From the NCBI RefSeq assembly GCF_019916085.1, contig NZ_CP049834.1, forward strand, positions 279,501-343,500: a stretch of 64,000 bases of DNA, written 5' to 3'. Positions 10,101-17,590 of the stretch are shown one piece after another; position 1 is the stretch's first letter; each line of letters starts with the position of its first letter. The position numbers and the translations under genes are program-made. The stretch comes from Aquirufa lenticrescens (GTDB lineage: Bacteria; Bacteroidota; Bacteroidia; Cytophagales; Spirosomataceae). The notes beneath the pieces were generated by a model. It worked only from the letters and a program-made list of their open reading frames with translations, searched no databases and was not told the DNA's origin.

Positions 10101-10516
10101 AAATTGCGCCGGTAACAGGTTCTAAAGTCGTGACTTTACGCGATGCGAAGTTCCCTGCAGTAAGCGCAGATGCAACAGCTAAAACGATGAAGTTCAAAGT
10201 AGATGGAATCGGCGAAATCTTAGTAGCAACTGCTTCGGGTGGATATGCTCGTTACGATGCGATCGACTTAACGGGTATCAAGAACCTTTCTGTTATGGCT
10301 ACTTATATGGCGGGTCAAACAGTAGGAGGTCAATTAGAACTTAGAACAGGTAGTGTAACAGGTCCATTGTTGGGTTCTGTTGAAGTAAACGCAACGAAGG
10401 CTTATAACTTCCCAATTAACGCGTCAGGTGTACACGATATCTACTTGGTATTTGTGAATGACAAAGTGAAAGAAGGAGCGCTATATGCGTTGATGAATTT
10501 GAACTTCCAGAATTAG
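7148..10516 (+). CDS. ThuA / PQQ-type sugar dehydrogenase / PKD / cytochrome c / CBM fusion protein
   Basis: This 1122-residue secreted protein is a chain of five parts. After a signal peptide (1-27) come a ThuA-like domain (about 33-250), a soluble-glucose-dehydrogenase-like beta-propeller (about 272-706), a PKD domain (about 710-790; YTWNFGDGG), a class I cytochrome c with CKTCH haem site (C877, C880, H881; about 866-950) and a C-terminal CBM6-like beta domain (about 985-1122). The likely job is periplasmic or surface oxidation of a sugar, with electrons passed to the attached haem. ThuA domains relate to trehalose or glycan use. The architecture is recurrent in Bacteroidota. A strong terminator follows, so it is a single-gene unit. 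Confidence 0.92.
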   Translation: MKNSSFGILRITLIFALLVSTFAAFAQTANPLSGKKILVFSLTKGFRHSSIKPGQIALFKMAKEKGFSVDTTENAANFTEKNLKQYRIVVFLNTTSNVLNDVQQIAFERYIQAGGAYLGIHAATDTEYDWAWYTKLAGGQFASHPGRPNVQKGKFTAVDRTHISTAHMPETFDRTDEFYDTKNFNKDVHVLITLDEKSYTDGKMGDFHPMAWYHEYDGGRAFYTNWGHTHESFEEPIVVQHLWGALQWLASGPAQDYTKKLRSELPPEENRFTKVVLDRNLDEPTELAVTDAGKIFFGERKGKLKMYDPKKGKTKAVADLDVFSKFEYGLMGVNIDPDYNKNHWIYLFYSPQTGKADTAQHLSRFTYDDVKDTLIMSSEKVLLRVPVKRDGCCHTGGSIAWDKSGNLFLSTGDDTNPFDSNGYGPMDNRPGRSGWDARATSSNTNDLRGKILRIKPTPEGGYTIPEGNLFPAGIYHAKPEIYVMGNRNPYRISVDKRTGFLYWGEVGPDAGEDSKKYGPRGHDEVNQARQAGYFGWPLFVADNRPYNQRDFAKDSTWATYNPKAPINNSPHNTGFSHLPAAQKAFIYYPYVDSPEFGPVISKGSRNAMAGPIYYREDFPATSKTKFPAYYDGKFFAYDWSRDMIYTVSMNAKGDFVQMERFLPNTTFSHPMDLEFDKNGTMYGLEYGPNWFAASEEAALYKIEYNAGNRTPKVKVAVDKAVGALPLKAKFSSAGTVDFDGDAIKYTWNFGDGGTSTAANPLHVFAKAGVYNVRLTVKDAAGNSNSEVIKITAGNEVPAVDVAIEGNKSFYWNDKPVTYKVSVQDKEDGSLANKKIAEDDVIMQIDYLEGFDKTVIAQGHQANTSFSTGKRLIDLSDCKTCHAIDKKSVGPSYTDVSKKYRASSQNIDELSKKIISGGGGVWGENAMAAHPQVSVADAREMVKYILGLADKKKASKPVAGQYVPQDKGKPGTFIFRAMYTDKGAGKIAPVTGSKVVTLRDAKFPAVSADATAKTMKFKVDGIGEILVATASGGYARYDAIDLTGIKNLSVMATYMAGQTVGGQLELRTGSVTGPLLGSVEVNATKAYNFPINASGVHDIYLVFVNDKVKEGALYALMNLNFQN

Positions 10517-10534
10517 TCAGGAAGTATTTAAACG

Positions 10535-10565
10535 AAAAAAGCCCCGAGCGATCGGGGCTTTTTTT
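10535..10565. terminator. Intrinsic terminator, bidirectional
   Basis: GCCCCGA and TCGGGGC arms (10541-10547, 10552-10558) with loop GCGA sit between A and T tracts. The 3' T tract overlaps the stop codon of the convergent ABC-F gene. Confidence 0.92.
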
Positions 10566-12432
10566 ATGCTCTTTCAGATAACTCGAGCCACCTCAGCTCT
10601 TTCTCTTCCAGCTTGTTCTTGATGTCCTCGATAGCTTTCGCCCAATCGGTTAACAATTGAAAGTCTTCGGAACCTTGGTTGAGTTTTTCGACGAAGGAAT
10701 CTTTTTCGATTTCCAAAGCCGCCATTTCTTTTTCTAACTCTTCAAACTCCTTTTGTTCCTTGAAGCTAAGCTTAGGGCCTTTAGGTGCTGCGGCTACAGG
10801 AGCTGCTGTCGAAGGGGCCTTTACAGGACTTTGCTTAGCAGCTGGCTCATTTTCTTTGTTTTCTAAGGCCGTGCGGTAATCGGTATAGTTTCCGTTAAAG
10901 AAGTTCACTTCACCTTCGCCTTCCACTAGGATTAATTGATCGACTAGATTGTCCATGAAATAACGATCATGGGAAACTAAAAGTAGACAGCCTTGGAATT
11001 CGCTAAGGAAGTCTTCTAATAATTGTAAGGTGTCTAAGTCCAAATCATTGGTTGGCTCATCTAGAATCAAGAAATTCGGATTCTTTACCAGCACCCGCAT
11101 TAATTGAAGGCGCTTCTTTTCGCCACCTGACAGCTTTTCTACCGGAGTATATTGCTGAGCAGTAGGGAAGAGGAATTTGCTCAAGAATTGGCTTGGGCTG
11201 AGCGATTCGTTCTTTCCGTAGGGGATTACTTCTGCGATTTCAGTGATCGTGTCGATGACGCGTTGTTCTGGGCGGAAATCGAAAGGGATCTGGGTGTAAT
11301 AACCCACCACTAGCGTTTCGCCTGGATCGATTGTGCCCGAATCGGGTTGTTCTAATCCAGTTAAAAGTTGTAAGAACGTCGTTTTGCCGGCGCCGTTTTT
11401 GCCCACGATACCGATGCGGTCTTTTTTCTTAAAGGTGTAGGTGAAATCGTTGATGATCTTCTTGTCTCCCCAAGCCTTTTTCAGGTGGTTGATTTCGATG
11501 ATCTTATTGCCAAGACGGGACATTTGGATGTTGAGTTCCAGTTTGCTGTCGTCTAGTTTTTTATTCGCTTTTTCTTCGGTTTCGTAGAAGGCATCGATGC
11601 GAGATTGGGATTTAGTTCCACGCGCTTTGGGTTGCTTACGCATCCACTCTAGCTCTTTGCGGTAGAGGTTTTTGGCTTTTGAAACGCTGCTGGCATCGGA
11701 GGCTTCGCGCTCGGCTTTTTTCTCTAGGAAATAGGCGTAATTTCCTTCGTAGGTATAGATGGAGCCATCGGCTAATTCCATCATCTTGTTGCAGACCTTG
11801 TCTAGGAAATAACGGTCGTGGGACACGACTAAAACCGTGACGTTAGGGCCGGACATAATTCCTTCTAGCCATTCGATGGTTTCGATGTCCAAATGGTTAG
11901 TCGGCTCATCCAGAATCATAATATCTGGACTCTCGATAAGTAGTTTAGCGAGGGAAAGACGTTTCTTTTGGCCTCCAGATAAGGTTGAAACCTTTTGGTC
12001 GCCATCTGGAATGCCTAAGCGGCTGATGATTTGTTTCGCACGTGCCTCATAATCCCAAGCATTATGGGCTTCCATTAAGGCGAAGGCGTCTTCGAGTTCT
12101 TTGGAATCGCCAGAAAGCATCGCTTTCTCGTAGGATTTGATGGCAACTGCGCTGGGTAAGTCGTCTGAGAACAGGTAATTAAGGACTTGTTCGTTTTCGG
12201 CGAAAATCGGATTCTGCGGCAGATAACCTACGCGAATTCCTTTGCGAATGGAGATTTTTCCCTCGTCTGGCGTTTGCATCCCCATCAGGGATTCCATCAA
12301 GGTGGTTTTACCCGTCCCGTTTTTTCCGATGAGGGCTACTTTTTCGCCTTTTTGGAGGCCAAAAAATAAACCTTTAAACACCCATCTTTCGCCTAGGTTG
12401 CGTGATATATTCTCCGCCGATAAATAATTCAT
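10564..12432 (-). CDS. ABC-F family ATP-binding protein (Uup/EttA class)
   Basis: This 622-residue protein has two ABC ATPase domains and no membrane segment. Walker A motifs are GKNGTGKTT (about 36-44) and GKNGAGKTT (about 345), signatures are LSGGQKKRLSLAKLL and LSGGEKKRLQLM, and an arginine/lysine-rich linker (KQPKARGTKSQSR) joins the domains. A C-terminal coiled coil (about 560-622) follows an alanine/proline-rich linker, as in Uup. ABC-F proteins act on ribosomes or ribosome-linked processes. The gene follows tatC at 22 bases on the same strand and may be co-transcribed with glyA and tatC. Confidence 0.93.
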   Translation of the reverse strand: MNYLSAENISRNLGERWVFKGLFFGLQKGEKVALIGKNGTGKTTLMESLMGMQTPDEGKISIRKGIRVGYLPQNPIFAENEQVLNYLFSDDLPSAVAIKSYEKAMLSGDSKELEDAFALMEAHNAWDYEARAKQIISRLGIPDGDQKVSTLSGGQKKRLSLAKLLIESPDIMILDEPTNHLDIETIEWLEGIMSGPNVTVLVVSHDRYFLDKVCNKMMELADGSIYTYEGNYAYFLEKKAEREASDASSVSKAKNLYRKELEWMRKQPKARGTKSQSRIDAFYETEEKANKKLDDSKLELNIQMSRLGNKIIEINHLKKAWGDKKIINDFTYTFKKKDRIGIVGKNGAGKTTFLQLLTGLEQPDSGTIDPGETLVVGYYTQIPFDFRPEQRVIDTITEIAEVIPYGKNESLSPSQFLSKFLFPTAQQYTPVEKLSGGEKKRLQLMRVLVKNPNFLILDEPTNDLDLDTLQLLEDFLSEFQGCLLLVSHDRYFMDNLVDQLILVEGEGEVNFFNGNYTDYRTALENKENEPAAKQSPVKAPSTAAPVAAAPKGPKLSFKEQKEFEELEKEMAALEIEKDSFVEKLNQGSEDFQLLTDWAKAIEDIKNKLEEKELRWLELSERA

Positions 12433-12454
12433 TCGTTTGTTGTTGAGAATTCGA

Positions 12455-13321
12455 TTAAGAATTCGATTCCATCTCTTCTTCTCTCATTTTACGCTTCAAG
12501 ACGCGACCTGAAACGCCGATACTGATTTCGTACAAGCCTAAAAGTGGGAACGCCACTAAAAGCTGAGAAACCACATCCGGAGAAGGAGTGATGATCGCCG
12601 CCACGATAAAAATGACAATAAGGGCATGTCTGCGATATTCCCGCATGAAGGACGGGGTTAAAATGCCTACTTGAGATAGCACAAAGGCTATCATCGGTAA
12701 TTGGAACGTGATTCCACAAGCCAATGTTAACATCGATAACAAGGAAATGTAATCGTTGATGTCAAATTGGTTTTGGATGCTCGGATCTAATTTAAAGTTC
12801 GCTAGGAAGTTAATGGCCATAGGTGCCACCACAAAATACCCGAAAGCAACCCCACTAAAAAACAATACAGAAACCCAAAATACCGCCCCACGAGCCGCTT
12901 TCAATTCCTTGCTCTTTAGGCCTGGTTTAATGAAGCGCCACAATTCGTGGAACATGTAGGGGAACGCAAATAAAAGACCTACAATGATCGACTGTGTTAG
13001 GGCCATCATGAATTGACCTGAAACCTCTCTACTTTGAAGAATAAAATCAGCCTTCTGCATGCATAAACTAGGCATGTTGAAGAGGTCAGCGGCTTGACAC
13101 AGGATTTGGTTCGTATAAAAATCCGTTTTCGTCGGTCCTAAAATGATCGAACTGAAAATGAATTCACGGAAGAACCAAGCGGCCACTGCGAAGATAAAAA
13201 AGGAAGCAACAGATCGCAGAATATGCCATCTTAATTCCTCTAAATGACCTAGGAAGGACATCTCTGTGCCATCCGATGCGTCATCGTCGTCGAAATCGTC
13301 AAAATCTTGATCTGTTGCCAT
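12455..13321 (-). CDS. tatC: Sec-independent protein translocase TatC
   Basis: TatC (288 residues) forms the receptor for twin-arginine signal peptides in the inner membrane. The conserved cytoplasmic start MSFLGHLEELRWH (21-33) and the FPYMFHELWRFIKPGL region are present, with six hydrophobic segments. Two features are extra. An acidic N-terminal tail is rich in aspartate (residues 4-14), and the first periplasmic loop is lengthened and carries two cysteines (C75, C87). No tatA or tatB gene is in the window. It lies six bases after glyA. Confidence 0.95.
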   Translation of the reverse strand: MATDQDFDDFDDDDASDGTEMSFLGHLEELRWHILRSVASFFIFAVAAWFFREFIFSSIILGPTKTDFYTNQILCQAADLFNMPSLCMQKADFILQSREVSGQFMMALTQSIIVGLLFAFPYMFHELWRFIKPGLKSKELKAARGAVFWVSVLFFSGVAFGYFVVAPMAINFLANFKLDPSIQNQFDINDYISLLSMLTLACGITFQLPMIAFVLSQVGILTPSFMREYRRHALIVIFIVAAIITPSPDVVSQLLVAFPLLGLYEISIGVSGRVLKRKMREEEMESNS

Positions 13322-13327
13322 GTGTTA

Positions 13328-14617
13328 TTATAGGTATAATGGGAATTGCTTCACCCACTCATTTACTTCTCCTTTGATTGATTTCAATACTGCCTCATTA
13401 TCGTGGTTCATCAAGGCCTTGTCGACCATCTCCACGATTTGAGCCATATCCGTTTCTTTCAAACCACGCGTCGTCATCGCCGCCGTTCCCACACGCATAC
13501 CTGAGGTAACGAATGGAGACTTGTCGTCGAATGGAACCATGTTCTTGTTAATCGTGATATCCGCTTGAATCAACGTATTCTCCGCTAATTTACCGCTCAA
13601 TCCTTTCGGACGTAGGTCAATTAACATCAAGTGATTATCTGTACCGCCTGAGATGATATCGTATCCTTTCGCTAAAAAGGCCTTCGCCATCGCTTGCGCA
13701 TTCGACTGCACTTGCTTCGCATACGCCTCAAACGTAGGAGTTAATGCCTCGCCAAAAGCAATCGCTTTCGCCGCAATCACGTGCTCTAACGGACCACCTT
13801 GCGTTCCAGGGAACACGGCGCCATCTAAACACGCAGACATCATTTTCAATTCACCTTTTAGCGTCTTGAAGCCAAATGGATTCTCAAAATCATTTCCCAT
13901 CATGATCAAACCACCACGCGGTCCACGAAGCGTTTTGTGCGTCGTAGTCGTGATAATGTGGCAATGTTGAACGGGGTTATTCAATAAACCCTTCGCGATT
14001 AACGCAGATGGGTGTGAAATATCAGCTAATAAAATCGCTCCTACTTGGTCAGCGATTGCGCGAAGACGTGCATAATCCCAATCACGAGAATAAGCAGACG
14101 CTCCGCAAATGATCAATCTTGGTTTCTCTTTTAATGCAGTTGCTTCTACTTTGTCCCAATCGATCAATCCCGTTTCTTTTTCTACACCGTAGAAGAATGC
14201 TTGGAAATATTTACCCGAGAAATTCACCGGAGAACCGTGTGAAAGGTGACCGCCGTGAGACAAGTCAAATCCTAGGATTTTATCGCCTGGGTTTAAGAAC
14301 GATAAGAATACCGCCGCATTCGCTTGAGCTCCAGAGTGAGGTTGAACGTTTGCCCAAGTCGCTCCGAATAATTTCTTCGCACGCTCAATTGCTAACGTTT
14401 CCACTTCATCCACTACTTCACAGCCACCATAATAACGCTTTCCGGGTAGACCTTCCGCGTATTTATTCGTTAAAACACTTCCCTGTGCTTCCATCACCTG
14501 TGGCGATGTGAAGTTTTCAGAGGCGATTAATTCAATGCCAAATTCTTGGCGATGTGCCTCCTGGTTAATCAGGTCAAAAATTTCTTTGTCTCGTTGTGTA
14601 GGGAAAGTGGATGCCAT
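13328..14617 (-). CDS. glyA: Serine hydroxymethyltransferase
   Basis: This PLP enzyme (429 residues) interconverts serine and glycine while loading tetrahydrofolate with one carbon. The PLP lysine is K228 in [14 protein letters not shown], the ring-binding region is DISH (D199, H202), and ELIASENF lies near 29-36. I moved the start to ATG 14617 ([10 protein letters not shown]) because the 13 residues before it are not part of the family and come from leader sequence. It probably heads the glyA-tatC-ABC-F unit. Confidence 0.97.
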   Translation of the reverse strand: MASTFPTQRDKEIFDLINQEAHRQEFGIELIASENFTSPQVMEAQGSVLTNKYAEGLPGKRYYGGCEVVDEVETLAIERAKKLFGATWANVQPHSGAQANAAVFLSFLNPGDKILGFDLSHGGHLSHGSPVNFSGKYFQAFFYGVEKETGLIDWDKVEATALKEKPRLIICGASAYSRDWDYARLRAIADQVGAILLADISHPSALIAKGLLNNPVQHCHIITTTTHKTLRGPRGGLIMMGNDFENPFGFKTLKGELKMMSACLDGAVFPGTQGGPLEHVIAAKAIAFGEALTPTFEAYAKQVQSNAQAMAKAFLAKGYDIISGGTDNHLMLIDLRPKGLSGKLAENTLIQADITINKNMVPFDDKSPFVTSGMRVGTAAMTTRGLKETDMAQIVEMVDKALMNHDNEAVLKSIKGEVNEWVKQFPLYL

Positions 14618-14767
14618 AAAAAAGAATGGGTTCTGGATTACAATTTGAAAGGTCAAAAGTACGTTTTTTTCTCCGAATTGAAAAACGAAAAGAGCCTATA
14701 ATAAGACAAATATCACGCATGTTTCTGCGCTTTTTTCTTAATTTTGACATTGCATTTTGAGACAAAC

Positions 14768-16765
14768 ATGAAATTAAAATTTATCGCCTTTCTTTTGTTC
14801 GCTTTCTTGGCTATTCCAGCCCTTGCTCAGAAGATTACCCCCGCTAAATGGTCTTGGTCCATCAAGCCCGCAAACCCGAAAGTGGGGGAGCAGGCAGAAG
14901 TTATTTTTAAGGTCGCGATTGAAAAGGATTGGTATTTGTATTCCTCCGATTTTGACAAAGATCTAGGCCCCACAGTAACGACCGTTACCTTTAAGCCAGG
15001 TGCTGGTTACCAAACAGTGGGTGAATTGAAAGCCATCAATCCGCATGCGAAAAACGATACGGAGATTTGGAATGGAACGTATACGTATTTCACCGGCCAA
15101 GCCGAATTCCGCCAAAAAATCAAAATCACCGCCTCGGATTATACAATCGAGGGTTCCTACGATTCACAATCTTGCTCGAATGTTTCCGGACTTTGCGTTC
15201 CTATCAAAGGTCCATTTAGTCTGAAAGGAAAGGCTGAGAAGGTAGTTTCGGCTGACACGGCTGCTGCTCCCGTTATTGAGCCGGAGACTGTGGATTCAGT
15301 AGTGACAAAACCTGCAGTAGTGGCCACGCCTACAGAAGCTCCAGAAGACGACTCTCTTTTCGCCTTCTTCTGGATTGCCCTAGGCGCCGGATTCTTGGCC
15401 CTATTAACTCCTTGCGTTTATCCTTTAATCCCGATGACCGTAAGTTTCTTCACGAAGCAAAAGGGCGGTAAAGGATTAGCCTTTTTATATGGAGGATTTA
15501 TCGTGTTGATTTACGTGTTTTTCGGAACGCTTTTAGCCTTCTTCGCGGGTGCAAGTTTTGCGAACTTCCTGAGCACGCATTGGATCCCGAATATGATCTT
15601 CTTTACCATATTTATCTTATTCGGTATTTCGTTCTTAGGTGCGTTTGAAATTGTATTGCCATCGAATCTAGTGAACACCGTAGATGCGAAGTCGGATAAA
15701 GGCGGATTCATCGGCGTGTTCTTTATGGCTTTCACCTTAGTATTAGTGTCCTTTTCTTGTACAGGGCCTCTTGCTGGATCGATCTTGATTGCAGCCTCTC
15801 AAGGCGCTTTCTTAAAACCGATTATCGGGATGTTAGGATTTTCATTAGCTTTCGCCATTCCGTTTACGCTCTTCGCCATATTCCCAGGATTCATGCAGAA
15901 ATTGCCGAAGTCTGGCAATTGGATGAACGAGGTGAAAGTGGTGTTAGGCTTCTTAGAAATCGCGCTTGCGTTTAAATTCTTAAGCGTAGCAGATCAGGTA
16001 TACCACTGGCATCTGTTGGATCGGGAGATCTTCTTAGCGATTTGGATTGCGATCTTTACGGCCTTGACCTTGTATTTATTTGGCAAGATTTCCTTGCCAC
16101 ATGATGGCCCATCGAAGAATTTGTCGGTTCCACGTACTTTGTTTGCGACGGCGGTATTAGCCTTTGTCATTTACTTGGTTCCGGGGATGTTTGGAGCGCC
16201 GTTAAAAGGGCTTTCGGGCTGGTTGCCACCGATGAATTCACAAGATTTTAAGGGTTCGCAAGCAGCGGAACCTACCGCACAAAAAAGCGACGTTTTATAC
16301 AGTGATTTCTTAGAATTGCCTTTAGGCCTGGATGGTTATTTTGATTTCGAGCAGGCGAAAGCGGCTGCGTTGAAAGCAAACAAACCCTTGTTTATTGACT
16401 TCACGGGACATGGTTGTGTGAATTGCCGGAAGATGGAGGAATACGTTTGGTCGGATCCTTCCGTTTTACAGCGACTAAAAAACGATTATGTGGTGGTGGC
16501 TTTGTATTGCGATGACAAGACTGAATTGCCGGCAGACAAGTGGTATACGTCTAAAGTGGATGGACAGGAGAAGAAGACTTTAGGAGACCAAAACCTCGAC
16601 TTCCAAATCTCCCGCTTCAACTCAAACGCGCAACCGCATTATGTTTTGCTAGACCCACGCAAAGACGATAAGCCAATGGTTCAGCCAGTAGCTTTCGATG
16701 CGAATGTTTTTCACTTTGTTAGCTTCTTAGACGAAGGTAAATCCATCTATCAATCTGCGAAATAA
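14768..16765 (+). CDS. dsbD: DsbD-like thiol:disulfide interchange protein
   Basis: The 665-residue protein has a signal peptide (to about residue 21). A periplasmic DsbD-alpha-like domain with two cysteines follows (QSCSNVSGLCVP), then eight hydrophobic segments with both membrane cysteines (LLTPCVYPLIP and SFSCTGPLAGS). The C-terminal thioredoxin domain carries GCVNC (C550, C553). It passes electrons from cytoplasmic thioredoxin to periplasmic thiols, for example for cytochrome c maturation. The start at 14768 gives the proper signal peptide. The next gene starts within its stop codon. Confidence 0.94.
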   Translation: MKLKFIAFLLFAFLAIPALAQKITPAKWSWSIKPANPKVGEQAEVIFKVAIEKDWYLYSSDFDKDLGPTVTTVTFKPGAGYQTVGELKAINPHAKNDTEIWNGTYTYFTGQAEFRQKIKITASDYTIEGSYDSQSCSNVSGLCVPIKGPFSLKGKAEKVVSADTAAAPVIEPETVDSVVTKPAVVATPTEAPEDDSLFAFFWIALGAGFLALLTPCVYPLIPMTVSFFTKQKGGKGLAFLYGGFIVLIYVFFGTLLAFFAGASFANFLSTHWIPNMIFFTIFILFGISFLGAFEIVLPSNLVNTVDAKSDKGGFIGVFFMAFTLVLVSFSCTGPLAGSILIAASQGAFLKPIIGMLGFSLAFAIPFTLFAIFPGFMQKLPKSGNWMNEVKVVLGFLEIALAFKFLSVADQVYHWHLLDREIFLAIWIAIFTALTLYLFGKISLPHDGPSKNLSVPRTLFATAVLAFVIYLVPGMFGAPLKGLSGWLPPMNSQDFKGSQAAEPTAQKSDVLYSDFLELPLGLDGYFDFEQAKAAALKANKPLFIDFTGHGCVNCRKMEEYVWSDPSVLQRLKNDYVVVALYCDDKTELPADKWYTSKVDGQEKKTLGDQNLDFQISRFNSNAQPHYVLLDPRKDDKPMVQPVAFDANVFHFVSFLDEGKSIYQSAK

Positions 16766-17211
16766 TGTCTTGGGCAGCCTATTCTGGTGTAATGATCGCC
16801 ACGGGATTGAAGTTTATTGCAGGGCCTATCACGGGTTTTAGCCTTGGTTTAACTTGGTATGAGACTGTGCTATTTACGTGGTTAGGCGCGATGGCTACGG
16901 TAACGATTATTATCACTGCGGGTAAAGCCATTTTAGGATTGGTTGCTAAGTACCGCAGTTCAAAACCCAAACTATTCTCGAAACGTATTCGCTATGCGGT
17001 GGATATTTGGCAACGCTTTGGAATCAAAGGAATTGCGGCGTTAACACCATTGATTTTTACTCCGATAGGGGGAAGTTTACTAGCGCTTTCGTTCAAAGTG
17101 CCGACTGCAAGAATATTGTTCTTTATGGGGATCTCCTCGCTGATCTGGTCGCTCATCTATGTAGCGGGTATTTATCAACTGACTTTTTTAAGGGATATGT
17201 TGGTGCATTAG
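16765..17211 (+). CDS. Small multi-pass membrane protein coupled to dsbD
   Basis: The 148-residue product has four hydrophobic segments (about 5-27, 34-60, 88-110, 117-138) and a basic cytoplasmic loop between the second and third. Its ATG overlaps the dsbD stop as TAATG, so translation is probably coupled. The GIKGIAALTPLIFTPIGGSLLA stretch recalls small DedA-like or multidrug-export membrane proteins, but I cannot assign a family. There are no cysteines, so it is not itself a redox relay. Confidence 0.75.
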   Translation: MSWAAYSGVMIATGLKFIAGPITGFSLGLTWYETVLFTWLGAMATVTIIITAGKAILGLVAKYRSSKPKLFSKRIRYAVDIWQRFGIKGIAALTPLIFTPIGGSLLALSFKVPTARILFFMGISSLIWSLIYVAGIYQLTFLRDMLVH

Positions 17212-17238
17212 TCCTAGTGGGACCACCTTCTCGGCCAC

Positions 17239-17267
17239 AAAAAAAGCCGGATAAACCGGCTTCTTTA
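17239..17267. terminator. Intrinsic terminator, bidirectional
   Basis: AAGCCGG and CCGGCTT arms (17244-17250, 17256-17262) with a 5-base loop sit between A-rich and T-rich tracts, between two convergent genes. Confidence 0.8.
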
Positions 17268-17286
17268 AAATCTATGTGATCAGGAA

Positions 17287-17535
17287 TTAGTTTCCTTGAT
17301 TAATCGCTTTTCCTTTGAATAATTTCTCGCGGATTGCATTCGCTTTCACTTCTAGTTCTGGCTTTGCATCGTATTTCAATTGAGATTGAACTGCTGCGCT
17401 GTCTGGGTGAACACCGTACACATACTCATCGCCTTTGCGCACGTCTTTTTGTTTGATTGTGTTGTTTTTTTGGTAATCACAAGAAGTCGCTACCGCTAAA
17501 ATGGCTACTAAAGAAAGTAAATTCGTTAATTTCAT
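17287..17535 (-). CDS. Small lipoprotein, unknown function
   Basis: The 82-residue product has a lipoprotein signal with the lipobox VATSC (Cys19) and a charged mature part with no cysteine. No domain is recognised. It has its own promoter-like sequence upstream and a terminator downstream, which supports a real, separately expressed gene. The mature part is short and hydrophilic and is probably tethered in the periplasm or at the outer membrane. Confidence 0.78.
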   Translation of the reverse strand: MKLTNLLSLVAILAVATSCDYQKNNTIKQKDVRKGDEYVYGVHPDSAAVQSQLKYDAKPELEVKANAIREKLFKGKAINQGN

Positions 17536-17558
17536 AAGGCTGTGTCAATAATTATTTG

Positions 17559-17590
17559 CAAAAATAAGGAATAGGTCATCGTTCGCCTAA
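17559..17590 (-). promoter_or_regulatory. Putative promoter of the 82-residue lipoprotein
   Basis: Read on the minus strand: TTAG (complement of 17587-17590), a 20-base spacer, and TATTTTTG (complement of 17559-17566). This is near the Bacteroidota consensus. It lies about 24 bases before the start codon. Confidence 0.45.

Noticed and set aside
14119-14511. 130-codon plus-strand frame inside glyA
   Set aside because: Shadow of a strongly conserved enzyme gene.
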